Positions 44,951 to 55,500 of a stretch of DNA of 64,000 nucleotides are shown here, in pieces (position 1 is the first letter of the stretch; each line of letters opens with the position of its first letter). The DNA is from Crossiella sp. SN42 (GTDB taxonomy: Bacteria; Actinomycetota; Actinomycetes; Mycobacteriales; Pseudonocardiaceae), in assembly GCF_023897065.1 (NCBI RefSeq), contig NZ_JAMHIV010000028.1, positions 62,001 through 126,000 on the forward strand, read 5' to 3'. The position numbers and the translations under genes were made by a program. A model generated the notes under the pieces. The model had not been told where the DNA came from. It was given only the letters and a program-made list of their open reading frames with translations, and made no database searches.

Positions 44951-45558
44951 TCGAGCGGGCGCAGCACCCGGGGCAGCCAGTCGCCGACCGCGCGGTAGAC
45001 GCCCTCCACGTCGGCCTTGAGGTTGTGGTCCCCGGCCAGGACGACCAGCTCCCGGTGGTGGCCGGGTTCCGGCATGCCGAACGGGTCCTTCTCGCCCTGC
45101 ACGACCAGCGCGGGCACCTCCACCGCGGCCAGCTCCGGCATCCGGGACTTCTCCGGCTTGCCCGGCGGGTGCACCGGGAAGGCCAGGCACAGCACCGCCG
45201 CCGCCTGTCCCTGCGCCGCGGTCCGGCAGGCCACCCTGGCCCCGGAGGACCGGCCGCCGAAGACCATCGGCAGGCCGTCGCACCAGCTGGTGGCCAGTTC
45301 GGCGACCACGGCCAGCCAGGCCGCGTCCAGCTGCTTGGCCGGGGCGGGCGCGCGCCGCCCGGCCACCCGGTAGGGCTGTTCGACCAGCACCACGTGCACC
45401 CCGGCCGCGGTGGCGGCCCTGGTCGCGGCGACCAGGTCGGGCGCGTCGATGCCGCCGCCCGCGCCGTGCCCGAGCAGCAGCGCGGCCCGGCCCTCGGTGG
45501 CGCAGTGCAGCTCGGCCCTGGCCGGACCGTGTGGGGTGGCCAGCTCCATCCTGGTCAT
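44947..45558 (-). CDS. Alpha/beta-hydrolase family protein
   Basis: The 203-residue protein of the dienelactone-hydrolase/KANL3-Tex30 group has the oxyanion region LLLGHGAGGGID, the nucleophile elbow FGGRSSGARVACR (Ser in GGRSSG), and the Asp and His regions QGEKDPFGMP and AGDHNLKA. Substrate is unknown. Its ATG overlaps the stop of the HMCES/YedK gene (ATGA), so the two are cotranscribed. Confidence 0.88.
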   Translation of the reverse strand: MTRMELATPHGPARAELHCATEGRAALLLGHGAGGGIDAPDLVAATRAATAAGVHVVLVEQPYRVAGRRAPAPAKQLDAAWLAVVAELATSWCDGLPMVFGGRSSGARVACRTAAQGQAAAVLCLAFPVHPPGKPEKSRMPELAAVEVPALVVQGEKDPFGMPEPGHHRELVVLAGDHNLKADVEGVYRAVGDWLPRVLRPLD

Positions 45559-46370
45559 GGCAGCTCGAACAGGGCCTGGCCGTCGGCCTCGGCCTGCTTC
45601 TTCTTGGCCGGGGCCTTCCGCTTGGGCGCGGGGTCGAGCTGGACCGCGCCGGGCTCGACCCGGTCCATCAGCTCGGGGCTGTTGTTGCGGACGTTGTTGA
45701 CCGCGGTGGACACCGGCCGCAGCTCCAGCGCCTCGATCAGCTCCGGGCTGGGCGGGGCGAGCAGGTCGGCGACCTCGGTGCGGTCCGGGTCCAGCCAGTC
45801 CGCCCACTTCTCCGGCGGCAGCAGCAGCGGCATCCGGTGGTGGATCCCGGCCAGCGGCCCGAACGCGTCGGTGGTCAGCACCGCGCAGGTGACCAGCGGG
45901 GCCTCATCCGGCGCGCCAGGACGGCGCCAGGTGGCCCACAGCGCGGCCATGGCCAGGCTGGAGCCGTCCGGGTTGGTCACGTAGAAGGGCTGCTTGGTGC
46001 CGCCCTCCTGCTGCCACTCGTACCAGCCGTCCGCGGGCATCAGGCAGCGGTAGTGCTTGACCGAGGTCCGGTACGCGGGCTTCTCCGCCGCCGTCTCGGA
46101 CCTGGCGTTGATCATCTTCGCCGCGATGCCGGGATCCTTGGCCCACTTGGGCACCAGCCCCCAGCGCATCACCCGCAGGGTCCGCTCGGTGGTCTCCGGG
46201 TCGGGGTTGCCCTCGGCGTCCCTTGGGTGCCGCTGCACCACCGCGATCACCGGTTTGGTCGGCGCGACGTTGTAGTCAGGACCGCTGACCAGCCCACCGG
46301 TCGCGTCCACCGCGCCGAACTCCTCCACCAGCCGAGCCGGGTCCTTCACCGCCGAGTACCGCCCGCACAT
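45555..46370 (-). CDS. SRAP/HMCES-family abasic-site processing protein (YedK)
   Basis: The 271-residue protein binds abasic sites in single-stranded DNA through a covalent thiazolidine with its N-terminal Cys. Starting at ATG 46370 puts Cys at position 2 (MCGRYS). The other family motifs are present: NVAPT, MRWGLVPKWAKD, NARSETAAEKPAYR and IHHRMPLLLPP. It corresponds to M. tuberculosis Rv3226c, close to aroA. The first 95 bases overlap the upstream membrane-protein gene. The Lys/Ala-rich C-terminal tail is variable. Confidence 0.93.
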   Translation of the reverse strand: MCGRYSAVKDPARLVEEFGAVDATGGLVSGPDYNVAPTKPVIAVVQRHPRDAEGNPDPETTERTLRVMRWGLVPKWAKDPGIAAKMINARSETAAEKPAYRTSVKHYRCLMPADGWYEWQQEGGTKQPFYVTNPDGSSLAMAALWATWRRPGAPDEAPLVTCAVLTTDAFGPLAGIHHRMPLLLPPEKWADWLDPDRTEVADLLAPPSPELIEALELRPVSTAVNNVRNNSPELMDRVEPGAVQLDPAPKRKAPAKKKQAEADGQALFELP

Positions 46371-47442
46371 GGTGCACACGGTACGCCGCGGCCAGTGGCA
46401 GCACGATCACCGTCAGCACACCGAGGGCGAACCGGACCGGCTGGTCCAGCGGCAGCCAGGGCAGCGGCCGCACCGCTGCCGGCAGCTCGCTGTCCTGGAC
46501 CAGGCCGTGCGAGACGTGCTGTCCGGTGCCCCGGCCACGCTCGACCAGCTCGCCCCGGTGGCCGCTGAGCAGGACCACCCCGAGCGGGGCGGTGACCACG
46601 GCGCAGGCCACCAGCAGCCCGGCCAGCGCGCCGAGCACCCTGGCCCGCAGCAGCAGCACGCCCGCGGTGAGCAGGGCGAGACCGTTGAGCGCCGCGCACA
46701 CCAGCACGGCGCTGGTGAACGGCTCCAGGTGCGAGAAGCGCACGACGCCGGAGGAGGACCACAGCAGCGCGATGGTGCTGCCGCTGACCGGGGTCAGCGC
46801 GAGCACGAGCAGGGCGAGGGTGAACCCGGCAGGCGGCTCCTGGTCCGCCCGGCGCAGCCGCCACCCCGCCAGCAGCGGCAGGCCCAGCCCGGCCAGCAGC
46901 AGCACGCCGTGGCCGAGCACCGTGATCGCCGGATCCGGCACCACCTCGATCCACAGCCCGCCCGCGACCGGTCCGTAGCCCTGCTCGCCGGTGGCGGCCC
47001 AGCCGGCCAGGTAGGCCGCGTAACCGCAGGTCGGCGGGGCCAGCGCGCCTAGCACGCCCAGCGCTCGCGCTCCTGGCGGCAGTTCACGGGTGCGCAGCAC
47101 CATGGCCAGCACCAGGACCGCGAGCGCGGCCAACCCGAACAGGCCGATGTGGCCGGGCAGCAGGTACAGCGGCCCGGACAGTGGCTGCAGGGTCAGCGCC
47201 CGCGCGGCCAGCCGCCGTGCCTCGGCCGGATCGGCCGGTCCCTCCTCGGCGACGATGTCCGCCGGATCGCCGAGACGGTCCACCGCGGCCTGGGCCTCCG
47301 CCTCGGCGACGCTCCCGGCCATGGCCTGCCGGAGGTGTTCGGCCAGTTCGGCACGCAGTTCGGCCCGGCGCTGCCTGCTCAGGCCGCGCGCGGCCCGGTC
47401 GAAGCCGCGCAGCCAGGCGGTGGCCAGCGGGTGCGCGCTCAT
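46276..47442 (-). CDS. HAAS-domain membrane protein 1
   Basis: The 388-residue protein starts with a cytosolic HAAS/DUF1700-type helical domain (~1-60, RAELRAELAEHLRQAM, then VDRLGDPADIVAEE), followed by about eight to nine transmembrane helices. It is a paralogue of the next gene upstream and overlaps it as ATGA. HAAS domains are typically encoded beside PadR regulators, as here. The last 95 bases overlap yedK, and its Gly/Arg-rich tail (GSAGGGVRRGGRDRWAG) may not be functional. Confidence 0.8.
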   Translation of the reverse strand: MSAHPLATAWLRGFDRAARGLSRQRRAELRAELAEHLRQAMAGSVAEAEAQAAVDRLGDPADIVAEEGPADPAEARRLAARALTLQPLSGPLYLLPGHIGLFGLAALAVLVLAMVLRTRELPPGARALGVLGALAPPTCGYAAYLAGWAATGEQGYGPVAGGLWIEVVPDPAITVLGHGVLLLAGLGLPLLAGWRLRRADQEPPAGFTLALLVLALTPVSGSTIALLWSSSGVVRFSHLEPFTSAVLVCAALNGLALLTAGVLLLRARVLGALAGLLVACAVVTAPLGVVLLSGHRGELVERGRGTGQHVSHGLVQDSELPAAVRPLPWLPLDQPVRFALGVLTVIVLPLAAAYRVHHVRAVLGGEGPGSAGGGVRRGGRDRWAGQRS

Positions 47443-48572
47443 CGGCTGGCTCCCCGGGCTACGCGCCAGGCAGCCAGCAGTGGCAGGGCGACCACGAACA
47501 GCAGGCCCAGGCCGAGCCGGGTGCTCCGGTCCGCGGGCACCCAGGCCGGGCCGGGGGCGTGGGCGCCGGCCGGGACGGTCTGGGCCATGGCCTCGTCCAC
47601 CCGCGCTGAGATCGCCCGGCGTTCCTCGTAGCCCTCGGGCAGCGGATGCTGGGCGGCCACCCTGGTGATGCCGCCGACGCTGCTGGCGTGCTGGGCGAGC
47701 AGCACGACCCCGACCGGTGCGGTGACCACGGCCAGCGCGACCAGTGCCTTCGCGGCCACCGGCAGGCCGGTCCTGGTGACCAGCAGGATCCCGGCGGCCA
47801 GCAGCAGTGCGGCGGCGATCGCGGCCAGCACGGTCAGCGGGGCCGTCAGCAGCGTGCCGACCGAGGTGCCGAGGCGGGCGCCGGAGAGCAGCAGGGCGGT
47901 GGTCAGGCCGGCCGCCGGGGTGAGCAGCAGGGTGAACGCGCCGAGGGGCACCCGGGGGTCCGGGCGGCGCAGGCGGAGGCCGGCCAGCACCGGCAGGCCG
48001 AGGCCGAGCAGCAGCAGGGCGAGCTGGCCGAGCGCGGTCAGCCAGGGGTCGGTGTGCCAGAGCACGGACAGGGCCTTGCCGGGGCCGAGCGGGACCCAGG
48101 TACCGGGACCCTGGCCGACCTGGAAGACCTTGTCCAGGATGCCGCCGAGTCCGGCCAGGACCGGGGCGAGCGCGCCGAGTGCGCCCAGCGCGCGGGAGCC
48201 GGCGGGCGCGCCGGAGCGCAGCACCATGGTCAGCACCACGGCGCAGGCGAGGGCGATCACGGCCATGTTCGGCGGGCCAGGTGGCAGCGCGGGGGTCAGG
48301 TAGAGCAGGCCGGTCAGCGGCAACAGCAGCAGGCCGGTGGCGGCGCGGGCGCGGGCCGGGGACACCGGGGGCAGGCCCTCGGCGGCCACGATGTCGGCCG
48401 GGTCGCCCAGCCGCGCGAGCGCCTCCGCCACGTCCTCGCCCTCGGCGACAGCGGCGTCCAGGTGCTCAACCAATTCCTGGCGCAGCTCACCGCGACGGGG
48501 TTGCGGCAGGACGGCGGCGGCGCGGTCGAAGCGGGCCAGCCAGTCCTCGGCGATGTGCCCTACGGCGTTCAT
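47439..48572 (-). CDS. HAAS-domain membrane protein 2
   Basis: This 377-residue paralogue of the following gene has an N-terminal HAAS helical domain (RRGELRQELVEHLDAAVAEG, then LARLGDPADIVAAEG) followed by about nine hydrophobic helices. Its ATG overlaps the padR stop and its stop overlaps the next ATG, forming a three-gene unit padR-HAAS2-HAAS1. Function is unknown; such units often respond to envelope stress or compounds sensed by PadR. Confidence 0.82.
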   Translation of the reverse strand: MNAVGHIAEDWLARFDRAAAVLPQPRRGELRQELVEHLDAAVAEGEDVAEALARLGDPADIVAAEGLPPVSPARARAATGLLLLPLTGLLYLTPALPPGPPNMAVIALACAVVLTMVLRSGAPAGSRALGALGALAPVLAGLGGILDKVFQVGQGPGTWVPLGPGKALSVLWHTDPWLTALGQLALLLLGLGLPVLAGLRLRRPDPRVPLGAFTLLLTPAAGLTTALLLSGARLGTSVGTLLTAPLTVLAAIAAALLLAAGILLVTRTGLPVAAKALVALAVVTAPVGVVLLAQHASSVGGITRVAAQHPLPEGYEERRAISARVDEAMAQTVPAGAHAPGPAWVPADRSTRLGLGLLFVVALPLLAAWRVARGASR

Positions 48573-48907
48573 TCGTCTCCCTCGAGAACCTGGTCCACCG
48601 CGGCGCTGAAGCCGCGCCAGTGGCGGCGGAACCCCTCCAGTGCGGTCCGGCCCTGCTCGGTCAGCTCGTAGTAGCGACGCGGCGGGCCCTGGTCCGAGGG
48701 CTGCCAGCTGGTCTCCAGCAGCTCCTCCTTCCGCAGCCGGGACAGCAGCGGGTAGATCGTGCCCTCGGTGGTACCCAGGCCCTGCTTCGCGGCCAGCTCG
48801 CGGACCAGGTCGAAGCCGTAGCGCGGGCCCCTGGCCAGCAGGGCCAGCACACAGTGCTCGATCACGCCCCGGCGGAGCTGGGCGAGCAGCTGCGGATCTT
48901 GCCTCAT
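48569..48907 (-). CDS. PadR-family transcriptional regulator
   Basis: The 112-residue winged-helix regulator starts [20 protein letters not shown] and carries the PadR segments [37 protein letters not shown] and [14 protein letters not shown]. It is first in the HAAS unit. A perfect palindrome starts just 3 bases upstream of the ATG, so autorepression is likely. The ligand is unknown. Confidence 0.92.
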   Translation of the reverse strand: MRQDPQLLAQLRRGVIEHCVLALLARGPRYGFDLVRELAAKQGLGTTEGTIYPLLSRLRKEELLETSWQPSDQGPPRRYYELTEQGRTALEGFRRHWRGFSAAVDQVLEGDE

Positions 48908-48909
48908 GA

Positions 48910-48927
48910 CCGCAAGGTACCTTGCGG
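48910..48927. promoter_or_regulatory. 18-bp perfect palindrome, likely PadR operator
   Basis: CCGCAAGGTACCTTGCGG lies immediately upstream of padR in the region shared with aroA. A second partial copy of the half-site (CGCAAGATA) follows at 48928-48936. Confidence 0.7.
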
Positions 48928-49001
48928 CGCAAGATAGTGGCAAAGCGGATCGGGTCGAGGCTGTTCAGAGCAGGTCCAGCGGTATGGGGGACGATGTGCG
49001 G

Positions 49002-50297
49002 GTGAACGCCACCGTCAGCACTCCGTGGTCCGCGCCGGTCGCCGAGGGGCCAGTGCGCGCGACCGTGCCGGTTCCCGGCTCGAAGTCGATCACCAACCGG
49101 GCGCTGGTGCTCGCCGCGCTCGCCGAGGACTCCTCGACCCTGCACGCGCCGTTGCGCAGCCGGGACACCCTGCTGATGGCCCAGGCCCTGCGCGCGCTGG
49201 GTGTCGGCGTGGCCGACAACCCGGCCGACGGCTCCTGGACGGTCACCCCCGCCCCGCCGGCCGGTCCGGCCGAGGTGGACTGCGGGCTGGCCGGCACGGT
49301 CATGCGCTTCCTGCCGCCGGTGGGCGTGCTGGCCGACGGCGAGATCCGCTTCGACGGCGACCCGCACGCCCGGCTGCGCCCGATGGGCACCGTGCTGGAC
49401 GCGCTGCGCGCGCTGGGCGCGGAGATCACCGGCGAGGCGCTGCCGTTCACCGTGCACGGCCAGGGCGGGCTGGGCGGCGGCGAGGTGACCATCGACGCCT
49501 CCGGCTCCTCCCAGTTCGTCTCCGGGCTGCTGCTGGCCGGCGCCCGCTACGACCGCGGCGTGATCGTCCGGCACCGGGGCAAGCCGGTGCCCTCGCTGCC
49601 GCACATCGAGATGACCGTGCGGATGCTGCGCGCCGCCGGGGTCATCGTGGACACCGCCGAGGCGGACACCTGGACCGTGCTGCCCGGCCCGGTCGCCGCG
49701 CGTGACCTGGTGATCGAGCCGGACCTGTCCAACGCCACCCCGTTCCTGGCCGCGGCCGCGGTCACCGGCGGCGAGGTCACCGTGCCGCACTGGCCAACCG
49801 AGACCACCCAGGCCGGGGACGGCATCCGCGAGCTGCTGGGCCGGATGGGCTGTCAGGTGGCGCTGACCGCCGACGGGCTGACCGTGCGCGGCCCGGACCG
49901 GCTCCAGGGCATCGACGCCGACCTGCGTGACGTCTCCGAGCTGACCCCGACCCTGGCCGCGCTGTGCGCGCTCGCCGAGGGCCCGTCCCAGCTGCGCGGG
50001 GTGGCGCACATCCGCGGCCACGAGACCGACCGGCTGGCCGCGCTGCGCGCCGAGCTCAGCGGCCTGGGCTGCGCGGTGGAGGAGACCGAGGACGGCCTGC
50101 GGATCAACCCCCGGCCACTGACCGGCGGGCCCTGGCAGGCCTACGCGGACCACCGGATGGCCACCGCGGGCGCGATCCTCGGGCTGGTGGTGCCGGGTGT
50201 GGTGGTCGACGACATCCTCAGCACCACCAAGACCATCCCGGACTTCCGGGGCATGTGGTCAGCCATGCTCGGCCAGCCGGTCGGGGTCGCCGGATGA
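49002..50297 (+). CDS. aroA: 3-phosphoshikimate 1-carboxyvinyltransferase (EPSP synthase)
   Basis: AroA joins PEP and shikimate 3-phosphate in the shikimate pathway. The 431-residue protein has the substrate motifs [48 protein letters not shown] and the C-terminal [15 protein letters not shown] and [14 protein letters not shown]. The [11 protein letters not shown] loop has Ala in the position often linked to glyphosate response; I make no resistance claim. Start GTG 49002 suits homologues; ATG 48984 and GTG 48996 are alternatives. rsgA follows after 13 bases, the order of M. tuberculosis Rv3227-Rv3228. Confidence 0.96.
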   Translation: MNATVSTPWSAPVAEGPVRATVPVPGSKSITNRALVLAALAEDSSTLHAPLRSRDTLLMAQALRALGVGVADNPADGSWTVTPAPPAGPAEVDCGLAGTVMRFLPPVGVLADGEIRFDGDPHARLRPMGTVLDALRALGAEITGEALPFTVHGQGGLGGGEVTIDASGSSQFVSGLLLAGARYDRGVIVRHRGKPVPSLPHIEMTVRMLRAAGVIVDTAEADTWTVLPGPVAARDLVIEPDLSNATPFLAAAAVTGGEVTVPHWPTETTQAGDGIRELLGRMGCQVALTADGLTVRGPDRLQGIDADLRDVSELTPTLAALCALAEGPSQLRGVAHIRGHETDRLAALRAELSGLGCAVEETEDGLRINPRPLTGGPWQAYADHRMATAGAILGLVVPGVVVDDILSTTKTIPDFRGMWSAMLGQPVGVAG

Positions 50298-50310
50298 TCG
50301 GGGTGGCACG

Positions 50311-51327
50311 GTGAAGCAGGGCTGGCGCAACCTGGACGAGTCCGATGTGCGGGTGCGCCCCGGCAAGGGCACCCGGCCGCGCAGCAAGCAGCGGCCCAAG
50401 CACGCCGACGCCGAGCAGGCCATGGTGATCACCGTGGACCGCGGCCGGTGGACCTGCGCGGTCGACGGCGACCCCAGCCGCAAGGTGACCGCGATGCGCG
50501 CCCGCGAGCTGGGCCGCACGCCGATCGTGGTGGGCGACCGGGTGGACCTGGTCGGCGACACCTCCGGCCAGACCGACACGTTGGCCAGGATCGTCCGGGT
50601 GAGCGAGCGCAGCAGCGTGCTGCGCCGCACCGCCGACGACACCGACGACACCGAGCGGGTGGTGGTGGCCAACGCCAGCCAGCTGGTGATCGTGGTCGCG
50701 CTGGCCGACCCGCCGCCGCGCCCCGGCTTCATCGACCGCTGCCTGGTCGCGGCCTACGCGGGCAAGCTGGACCCGGTGCTGTGCCTGACCAAGGCCGACC
50801 TGGCCGGGGCGGAAGCCCTGCTCGCCGCCTACTCCGGGCTGGACCTGCGGGTGGTGGTCACCCGCTTCGACGAGGAGCCCGCCGAGCTGCGCGCGCTGCT
50901 GGCCGGACAGGTCTCCGCGCTGGTCGGCCACTCGGGCGTGGGCAAGTCCACCCTGGTCAACAAGCTGCTGCCGGGGGTGGACCGGGCCACCGGCGTGGTC
51001 AGCGGGGTCGGCAAGGGCAGGCACACCTCGACCTCCACGCTGGCCCTGCCACTGCCGCCGGAGGTGGGCGGCTGGGTGATCGACACCCCCGGCATCCGCT
51101 CCTTCGGCCTGGCCCACGTCAAGCCGGACGACCTGGTCAAGCACTTCGACGACCTGGCCGCGACGGCCGAGGAGTGCCCGGTCAACTGCGGCCACCTCGG
51201 CCCGCCCGCCGACCCGGACTGCGCGCTGGAGACCCTGCTCGCGCAGGGCGGGCCGACCGCGGACCGGATCGTCTCGCTGCGCAGGCTGCTGGTCTCCCGT
51301 GCGGGCAAGGACGAACTGGCCGACTGA
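50311..51327 (+). CDS. rsgA: Ribosome small-subunit-dependent GTPase RsgA
   Basis: RsgA is a circularly permuted GTPase that helps late 30S assembly. In 338 residues I see an OB-fold region (~35-110), then G4 (LTKADL) ahead of G1 (GHSGVGKSTLVNKL), G2 near GKGRHTST and G3 (DTPGIRSFGL). The C-terminal zinc site ECPVNCGHLGPPADPDC is intact. The permuted order is diagnostic. The N-terminus is basic, as in actinobacterial forms. GTG 50311 is 13 bases after aroA, indicating cotranscription. Confidence 0.95.
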   Translation: MKQGWRNLDESDVRVRPGKGTRPRSKQRPKHADAEQAMVITVDRGRWTCAVDGDPSRKVTAMRARELGRTPIVVGDRVDLVGDTSGQTDTLARIVRVSERSSVLRRTADDTDDTERVVVANASQLVIVVALADPPPRPGFIDRCLVAAYAGKLDPVLCLTKADLAGAEALLAAYSGLDLRVVVTRFDEEPAELRALLAGQVSALVGHSGVGKSTLVNKLLPGVDRATGVVSGVGKGRHTSTSTLALPLPPEVGGWVIDTPGIRSFGLAHVKPDDLVKHFDDLAATAEECPVNCGHLGPPADPDCALETLLAQGGPTADRIVSLRRLLVSRAGKDELAD

Positions 51328-51332
51328 CCCGA

Positions 51333-51368
51333 GCTAACCGACCGGCTAACGCGGCGGCTAGTTCGGCG
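51333..51368. repeat. Three tandem 12-bp units
   Basis: GCTAACCGACCG, GCTAACGCGGCG and GCTAGTTCGGCG follow each other directly after the rsgA stop. The match decays along the array. No function is evident. Confidence 0.4.
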
Positions 51369-51407
51369 ACAGCGAGGCGTCAGTGGGTTTCTTTAGGTTC
51401 TTCTCCA

Positions 51408-51545
51408 GGGGGGAACACCAGCAGGCTCGCCGGCCGCAACCGGCCGGCTGCTGGGGGGAGGGCAGCGGTACGGCGCCTGCGACGACCAGGGGGGACGTCG
51501 TGGCGTCGTACTGCGCGCCCGGCACATTCTTCTGGGGGGAACACC
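51408..51545 (+). repeat. Duplicated leader motif upstream of the first lipoprotein
   Basis: GGGGGGAACACC occurs at 51408-51419 and again at 51534-51545, where it provides the ribosome site of the lipoprotein gene. Both copies follow a pyrimidine-rich TTCTNC-like stretch. Between them lies a GC-rich hairpin (CCAGCAG at 51418-51424 with CTGCTGG near 51448-51454). The first copy may be the remains of a lost or relocated gene start. Confidence 0.5.
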
Positions 51546-51546
51546 G

Positions 51547-52326
51547 ATGCGTCCACTGCTGCTCGCCGTCGCGGGCGCACTTCTGCTGACCGGCTGCGCG
51601 AGCGCCCCGCCCGCGCCCGCCGGGCTGCCCAAGATCGGCAATGTCGCGGAGTTCGCGGCCAAGGTCAACGGCGCGATGCTGGCCAAGAAGACGGCGAGCC
51701 ACCACGGCGTGTTCATCGACCCGGACAGCGCCAAGTTCAGCGTGCGGGCCCAGGGCCGGCTCCGGCTGGCGCCCGGCGGGCAGGTGGACTCCTACCTCGC
51801 CGCCGAGGCGACCGCTTGGCCGTTCACCCTGGTCACGGTGCCGGAGGGCACGTTCGTCTGGTCCAAGGAGAGCGCCGAGGACAACCAGTCCCAGCCGTGG
51901 CTCCAGGCCCGCGGCGACGACGACCCCGAGCTGGCCTACACCGCTGAGCCGCTGAAGCACGGCATGTCCTGGCTGACCGAGCCGAGCAGGCAGCTCGGCC
52001 TGCTGGGCTCGGTCGGCAAGCTGGACAGCGCCGCTGACGACGAGCTGAACCGCAAGCCCACGGTCAAGTACACCTTCACCGTCGAGCTGCGCCGGGCCGC
52101 CGAGGCGACCACCGACCGGACCGCCAAGGCCCGGCTGACAGACCGGGTCGACAAGGGCTGGACCACCGCCAAGCACGAGGTCTGGCTGGACGCCGACCAC
52201 CTGCCGGTGCGCTGGTGGGTGCAGCAGACCCGCGAGGGCAGCACGCCGGCCACCACGGACATCCAGTACCAGGACTGGGGCAAGCCGGTGGAGATCACGG
52301 CCCCGCCCGCACACCAGATCCGCTGA
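51547..52326 (+). CDS. Lipoprotein, paralogue A of a tandem pair
   Basis: The 259-residue protein has a signal peptide and lipobox (LLLTGC, Cys at 17), so it should be lipid-anchored outside the cell. The mature part contains FAAKVNGAMLAKKTASHHG, a middle beta-rich region, and the C-terminal VWLDADHLPVRW and YQDWGKPVEITAPPAHQIR. The overall plan resembles actinobacterial LppX/LprG-type or sensor-like lipoproteins, but I cannot assign a family with confidence. The next gene is a clear paralogue. Confidence 0.82.
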   Translation: MRPLLLAVAGALLLTGCASAPPAPAGLPKIGNVAEFAAKVNGAMLAKKTASHHGVFIDPDSAKFSVRAQGRLRLAPGGQVDSYLAAEATAWPFTLVTVPEGTFVWSKESAEDNQSQPWLQARGDDDPELAYTAEPLKHGMSWLTEPSRQLGLLGSVGKLDSAADDELNRKPTVKYTFTVELRRAAEATTDRTAKARLTDRVDKGWTTAKHEVWLDADHLPVRWWVQQTREGSTPATTDIQYQDWGKPVEITAPPAHQIR

Positions 52327-52357
52327 CCCGGTCACAAAAACCACCGAAGGACACCCC

Positions 52358-53191
52358 ATGCGCACCACCCTGCTCGCGGCAGCCGCGAGCGCCCTCACCC
52401 TGACCACGCTGGCCGCCTGCTCCGGTGGCTCGCCCGCCGCCCAGTCCCCCGCGCCCACGTCGAGCTCGGCCCCGGCAGCGGCGACCAAGCTGGCCAGCCC
52501 GGCCGAGCTCGCCACCGCGGTCAACGCGGCCATGCTGGCGAAGAAGACGGTCCAGCTGAGCGCCGACGTCGTCGACTCGCGCAAGCCGGCGGAGTCGGTC
52601 AAGACGAAGAGCCAGCTCCGCTTCGAGGATGGCGGCCGGGTCTCCTCCGCGATGGTCGCGGAGCAGCCAGAGGGCGCCACCAGGACCGTGATGCTGCCCG
52701 CGGAGTCGTTCCTGAGCAGCCCCGACCAGGAGCAGGAGACCCCCGGCAAGCCGTGGCGGCGGTTCACCGTCGGCGGTGAGGACCTCACCTCGAAGCTGAT
52801 GACCTCGCTCATGAACCGCTACGTCGAGATGAGCGATCCGAGCCGGGGCATCGTGCACTTCGCCGCGGCCGGGCAGCTCGACTCCTCGGCCGCCGAGCCG
52901 GTGGACGGCGCGGCCGCCACCCGCTACACGATCACCGTCGACTACGCCAAGGCCGCCGCGGCGAGCACCGACAAGCTGGTCAAGACGAACCTGGAGTCCA
53001 AGGTCAAGCTCAACCGGAACGCGATGAAGCACGAGATCTGGCTGGACGCGAACAACCTGCCGCTGCGCTGGCGGGCCACCGAGACCGGCAAGGTCGAGTT
53101 CACCACCACCCTGGACGCCAAGTTCCAGGACTGGGGCAAGCCGGTGGAGATCGCCGCGCCCCCGGCCACCCAGGTCGGCGAGTCCAGCTGA
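52358..53191 (+). CDS. Lipoprotein, paralogue B of a tandem pair
   Basis: The 277-residue lipoprotein has lipobox LTTLAAC (Cys 21) and a Ser/Pro/Ala-rich linker of ~25 residues. A domain shared with the preceding gene follows: VNAAMLAKKTVQLSADVV, EIWLDANNLPLRW and FQDWGKPVEIAAPPATQ. Only 31 bases separate the two genes, so they are cotranscribed and probably arose by tandem duplication. The function is unknown; the fold suggests binding of a lipid or another surface ligand, which is inference only. Confidence 0.82.
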   Translation: MRTTLLAAAASALTLTTLAACSGGSPAAQSPAPTSSSAPAAATKLASPAELATAVNAAMLAKKTVQLSADVVDSRKPAESVKTKSQLRFEDGGRVSSAMVAEQPEGATRTVMLPAESFLSSPDQEQETPGKPWRRFTVGGEDLTSKLMTSLMNRYVEMSDPSRGIVHFAAAGQLDSSAAEPVDGAAATRYTITVDYAKAAAASTDKLVKTNLESKVKLNRNAMKHEIWLDANNLPLRWRATETGKVEFTTTLDAKFQDWGKPVEIAAPPATQVGESS

Positions 53192-53201
53192 GACAAGCGA
53201 A

Positions 53202-53234
53202 ACGGCCCGCCGCGACTCGATCGCGGCGGGCCGT
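53202..53234. terminator. Bidirectional terminator between lipoproteins and pruA
   Basis: A 14-bp perfect stem, ACGGCCCGCCGCGA (53202-53215) with 53221-53234, encloses a 5-base loop between two convergent genes. Confidence 0.85.
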
Positions 53235-53249
53235 TCGTCGTTGCGGGGC

Positions 53250-54878
<1,629 letters not shown>

Positions 54879-54996
54879 GGTGTGGCGCCTCCTTGCGCAG
54901 ACATGGGACGGGTCGGTACGGCCCATCCTTACATCCGTACCGGCAGGTAACCGCCCACCCCGGCGTGAGATTGAACGCCCGGTAGCCCGTTTGGAG

Positions 54997-55500
54997 TTAC
55001 ATCAGTTCCAGCAGAAAGGGCAGCTCCTGGGTGGCGTACCACTGGAGCTCGTGGTCCTCAGCCTCACCGAGCATGAACTCCGCGTCCGGATCGCCCATGT
55101 CGGCCGCGTCCACCACGCCCGAGGCGTCCCGGACCGCGTCCTCGGCGTCGGCCCCGTCCACGTGCACCGCGGCCACCGCCGACAGCGGCACCACGCCGGG
55201 CAGCTTCACCACCGCGTAGTCCAGGTCGGGCCGCAGCGTGACGCCCTCCACGTCGGCGGAGATCACCGCGCGGCGCAGCGGCGGCTTGTCCCCGTTCTCC
55301 AGCTCGGCGGCGAGCAGCCTGAGCGAGGCGCGCCCGGCCTCGGTCATCGCCGCGTACTCCAGCTCCTCGGTGTCGCCCGCCGCGTAGGACTCCCGCAGCA
55401 TCGGGGTGAGCGCGAAGGCCGTCTGGCCGATCGCGGAGATCTCGCCCTGCTCCACCAGCTTGCGCAACATCGGCACCGTCGCCGGGATGTAGACCCTCAT
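54997..55500 (-). CDS. DUF6912 family protein
   Basis: The 167-residue acidic protein starts MRVYIPATVPMLRKLVEQGEIS and has the segments ALTPMLRESYAAGDTEELEYAAM, ALRRAVISADVEG-like and WYATQELPFLLEL. It matches the actinobacterial DUF6912 group of unknown function. Its ATG overlaps the stop of the WS/DGAT gene upstream (ATGA), so the two are cotranscribed. There is no signal peptide or membrane helix, so it is probably cytosolic. Confidence 0.85.
   Translation of the reverse strand: MRVYIPATVPMLRKLVEQGEISAIGQTAFALTPMLRESYAAGDTEELEYAAMTEAGRASLRLLAAELENGDKPPLRRAVISADVEGVTLRPDLDYAVVKLPGVVPLSAVAAVHVDGADAEDAVRDASGVVDAADMGDPDAEFMLGEAEDHELQWYATQELPFLLELM

Noticed and set aside
51383-51589. A 68-codon frame (MGFFRFFSRGEHQQ...) before the first lipoprotein
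   Set aside because: It crosses the lipoprotein start in another frame, has no ribosome site of its own and looks like chance; the duplicated leader explains the region better.
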